Assembly: GCA_025361385.1 (NCBI GenBank) | Contig: JANYAJ010000429.1 | Location: 1 to 6,883, forward strand | Reading direction: 5' to 3' | Length of the DNA: 6,883 nucleotides | Origin: Nitrospira sp. | GTDB lineage: Bacteria > Nitrospirota > Nitrospiria > Nitrospirales > Nitrospiraceae | Shown here: one piece after another, positions 6,212-6,883 of the stretch | How the letters are laid out: each line of letters opens with the position of its first letter | Numbering within the stretch: the stretch's first letter is position 1 | Translations under genes and position numbers: made by a program | The notes under the pieces: model-generated | The model's input: only the letters and a program-made list of their open reading frames with translations | Told to the model about the DNA's origin: nothing | Database searches by the model: none

Positions 6212-6883
6212 ATGCACCGGCTTGTGCTTGCCGTCATGATCGTTGCTTCGATGACAGCCTGTAACTCCCGGGAGGAGCCGGTCCAATCGGCGCGGAGTTC
6301 CACAGCCTCTGCACCAATCCAGGCTGCGGTGACAGAGGTGCAGACGGTTCAAGTTCCGTTGCGAATCGAAGTGACCGGGCAGATCACCGCGCTGGTACAG
6401 GCGACGTTGTCGAGCCACATCCAATCCACGGTGGACAAGCTCTTGGTTCGAGAGGGCACGATCGTCAAGAAGGGCCAGACGTTGGTGCTCCTCGACAGCC
6501 GCGACCTTCGTGAGGAGCTGGCCCGGGCGCAGGCAGAGGCGGAGAATGCCCGCGCGCATCTCGCTCGCATGAAGCAACTCTATGGTGAGGATGCAGTCTC
6601 GAAGCAGGAGAAGGAAAACGCCGATCGCACGTTCAAAGTGGCCGAGGCCAGCCGTCGGGCTGCTCTCACCAAGGTGAGCTATACCGTGGTCACGGCGCCG
6701 TTCGACGGGGTCATCACGGAGAAAAAGATCGAGGCTGGCGAGATTGCCTCTCCTGGGCAGCCGCTCCTTAAAATGGAAGACCCACAACGATTACGTCTGG
6801 AAGCGACCGTGGCGGAAGGAGACCTCCAAGCGCTCTCGCGTGGCGCGACGATCCAGGTCATGATCGATGCACTCGGTTCCAAG
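6212..6883 (+). CDS. RND efflux periplasmic adaptor (membrane fusion protein), lipoprotein, N-terminal part
   Basis: The reading frame runs open to the end of the window (224 codons, no stop), so the gene is cut at its 3' side. Residues 1-17 form a lipoprotein signal peptide with lipobox MTAC, so C17 would be lipidated and the protein anchored in the periplasm. A beta-barrel/lipoyl start follows (about 50-95, VTGQITALVQATLSSHIQS and VREGTIVKKGQTLVLLD). Next comes a helical hairpin (about 96-155, rich in Ala, Glu, Arg and Lys), the second lipoyl half (YTVVTAPFDGVITEKKIEAGEIASPGQPL, about 157-187), and the beginning of the beta-barrel domain (RLEATVAEGDLQALSRG). This order is typical of AcrA/HlyD-type adaptors, which bridge an inner-membrane RND pump and an outer-membrane channel. 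The export substrate cannot be read from this part. ATG 6212 is chosen because GAGGGAGAG (6194-6202) precedes it and the signal peptide is compact. An in-frame ATG at 6176 would add 12 residues. The pump permease is expected downstream. Confidence 0.93.
   Translation, partial: MHRLVLAVMIVASMTACNSREEPVQSARSSTASAPIQAAVTEVQTVQVPLRIEVTGQITALVQATLSSHIQSTVDKLLVREGTIVKKGQTLVLLDSRDLREELARAQAEAENARAHLARMKQLYGEDAVSKQEKENADRTFKVAEASRRAALTKVSYTVVTAPFDGVITEKKIEAGEIASPGQPLLKMEDPQRLRLEATVAEGDLQALSRGATIQVMIDALGSK

Noticed and set aside
6056..6787. A 243-codon open frame on the - strand
   Set aside because: It overlaps the efflux adaptor and the DUF2892 remnant, both of which have family motifs and ribosome sites on the + strand. 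It is long only because the true gene has no stop inside the window.

Overview
The window is a 6.9 kb stretch of a GC-rich bacterial chromosome, with every supported gene on the + strand. The source is probably a Nitrospira-like bacterium (phylum Nitrospirota). This rests on recalled resemblance of the palindromic repeat at 3068-3189, and of the style of the proteins, to Nitrospira genomes. No database was searched, so treat the assignment as tentative.

Left part (1-2481): the last codons of an acetate kinase gene (ackA) are followed after 7 nt by a complete phosphoketolase gene (xfp). Phosphoketolase splits xylulose-5-phosphate and/or fructose-6-phosphate to acetyl phosphate. Acetate kinase links acetyl phosphate to acetate and ATP. 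The pair forms a phosphoketolase-acetate metabolic module and is almost certainly cotranscribed. A 174-residue membrane protein of unknown function follows (2536-3060), with a strong ribosome-binding site, and may share the transcript.

Middle (3061-3295): this gene-free stretch holds two structures. One is a roughly 122-bp imperfect palindrome with near-identical 15-bp outer arms (3068-3189), which looks like a dispersed REP- or MITE-type repeat. The other is a second hairpin followed directly by five T residues (3212-3255). It is a candidate terminator for the upstream operon or an attenuator in the leader of the next gene.

Right part (3296-6883): a complete P-type ATPase of the MgtA-like (P3B) family carries all catalytic motifs but has Gln where classical MgtA proteins have Glu in the membrane-segment-4 motif. 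A 152-nt spacer leads to a small DUF2892-type membrane protein gene broken by a single -1 frameshift at a GGGGCCCC run. Last comes the N-terminal 224 residues of a lipoprotein periplasmic adaptor (membrane fusion protein) of an RND-type efflux system, cut by the window end. Its inner-membrane pump gene would be expected just downstream.

I see no RNA genes, CRISPR arrays, transposase genes, phage genes or defence system. The most informative oddities are the frameshifted DUF2892 gene, the palindromic repeat, the T-tailed hairpin in front of the ATPase and the uncharacterised membrane protein.
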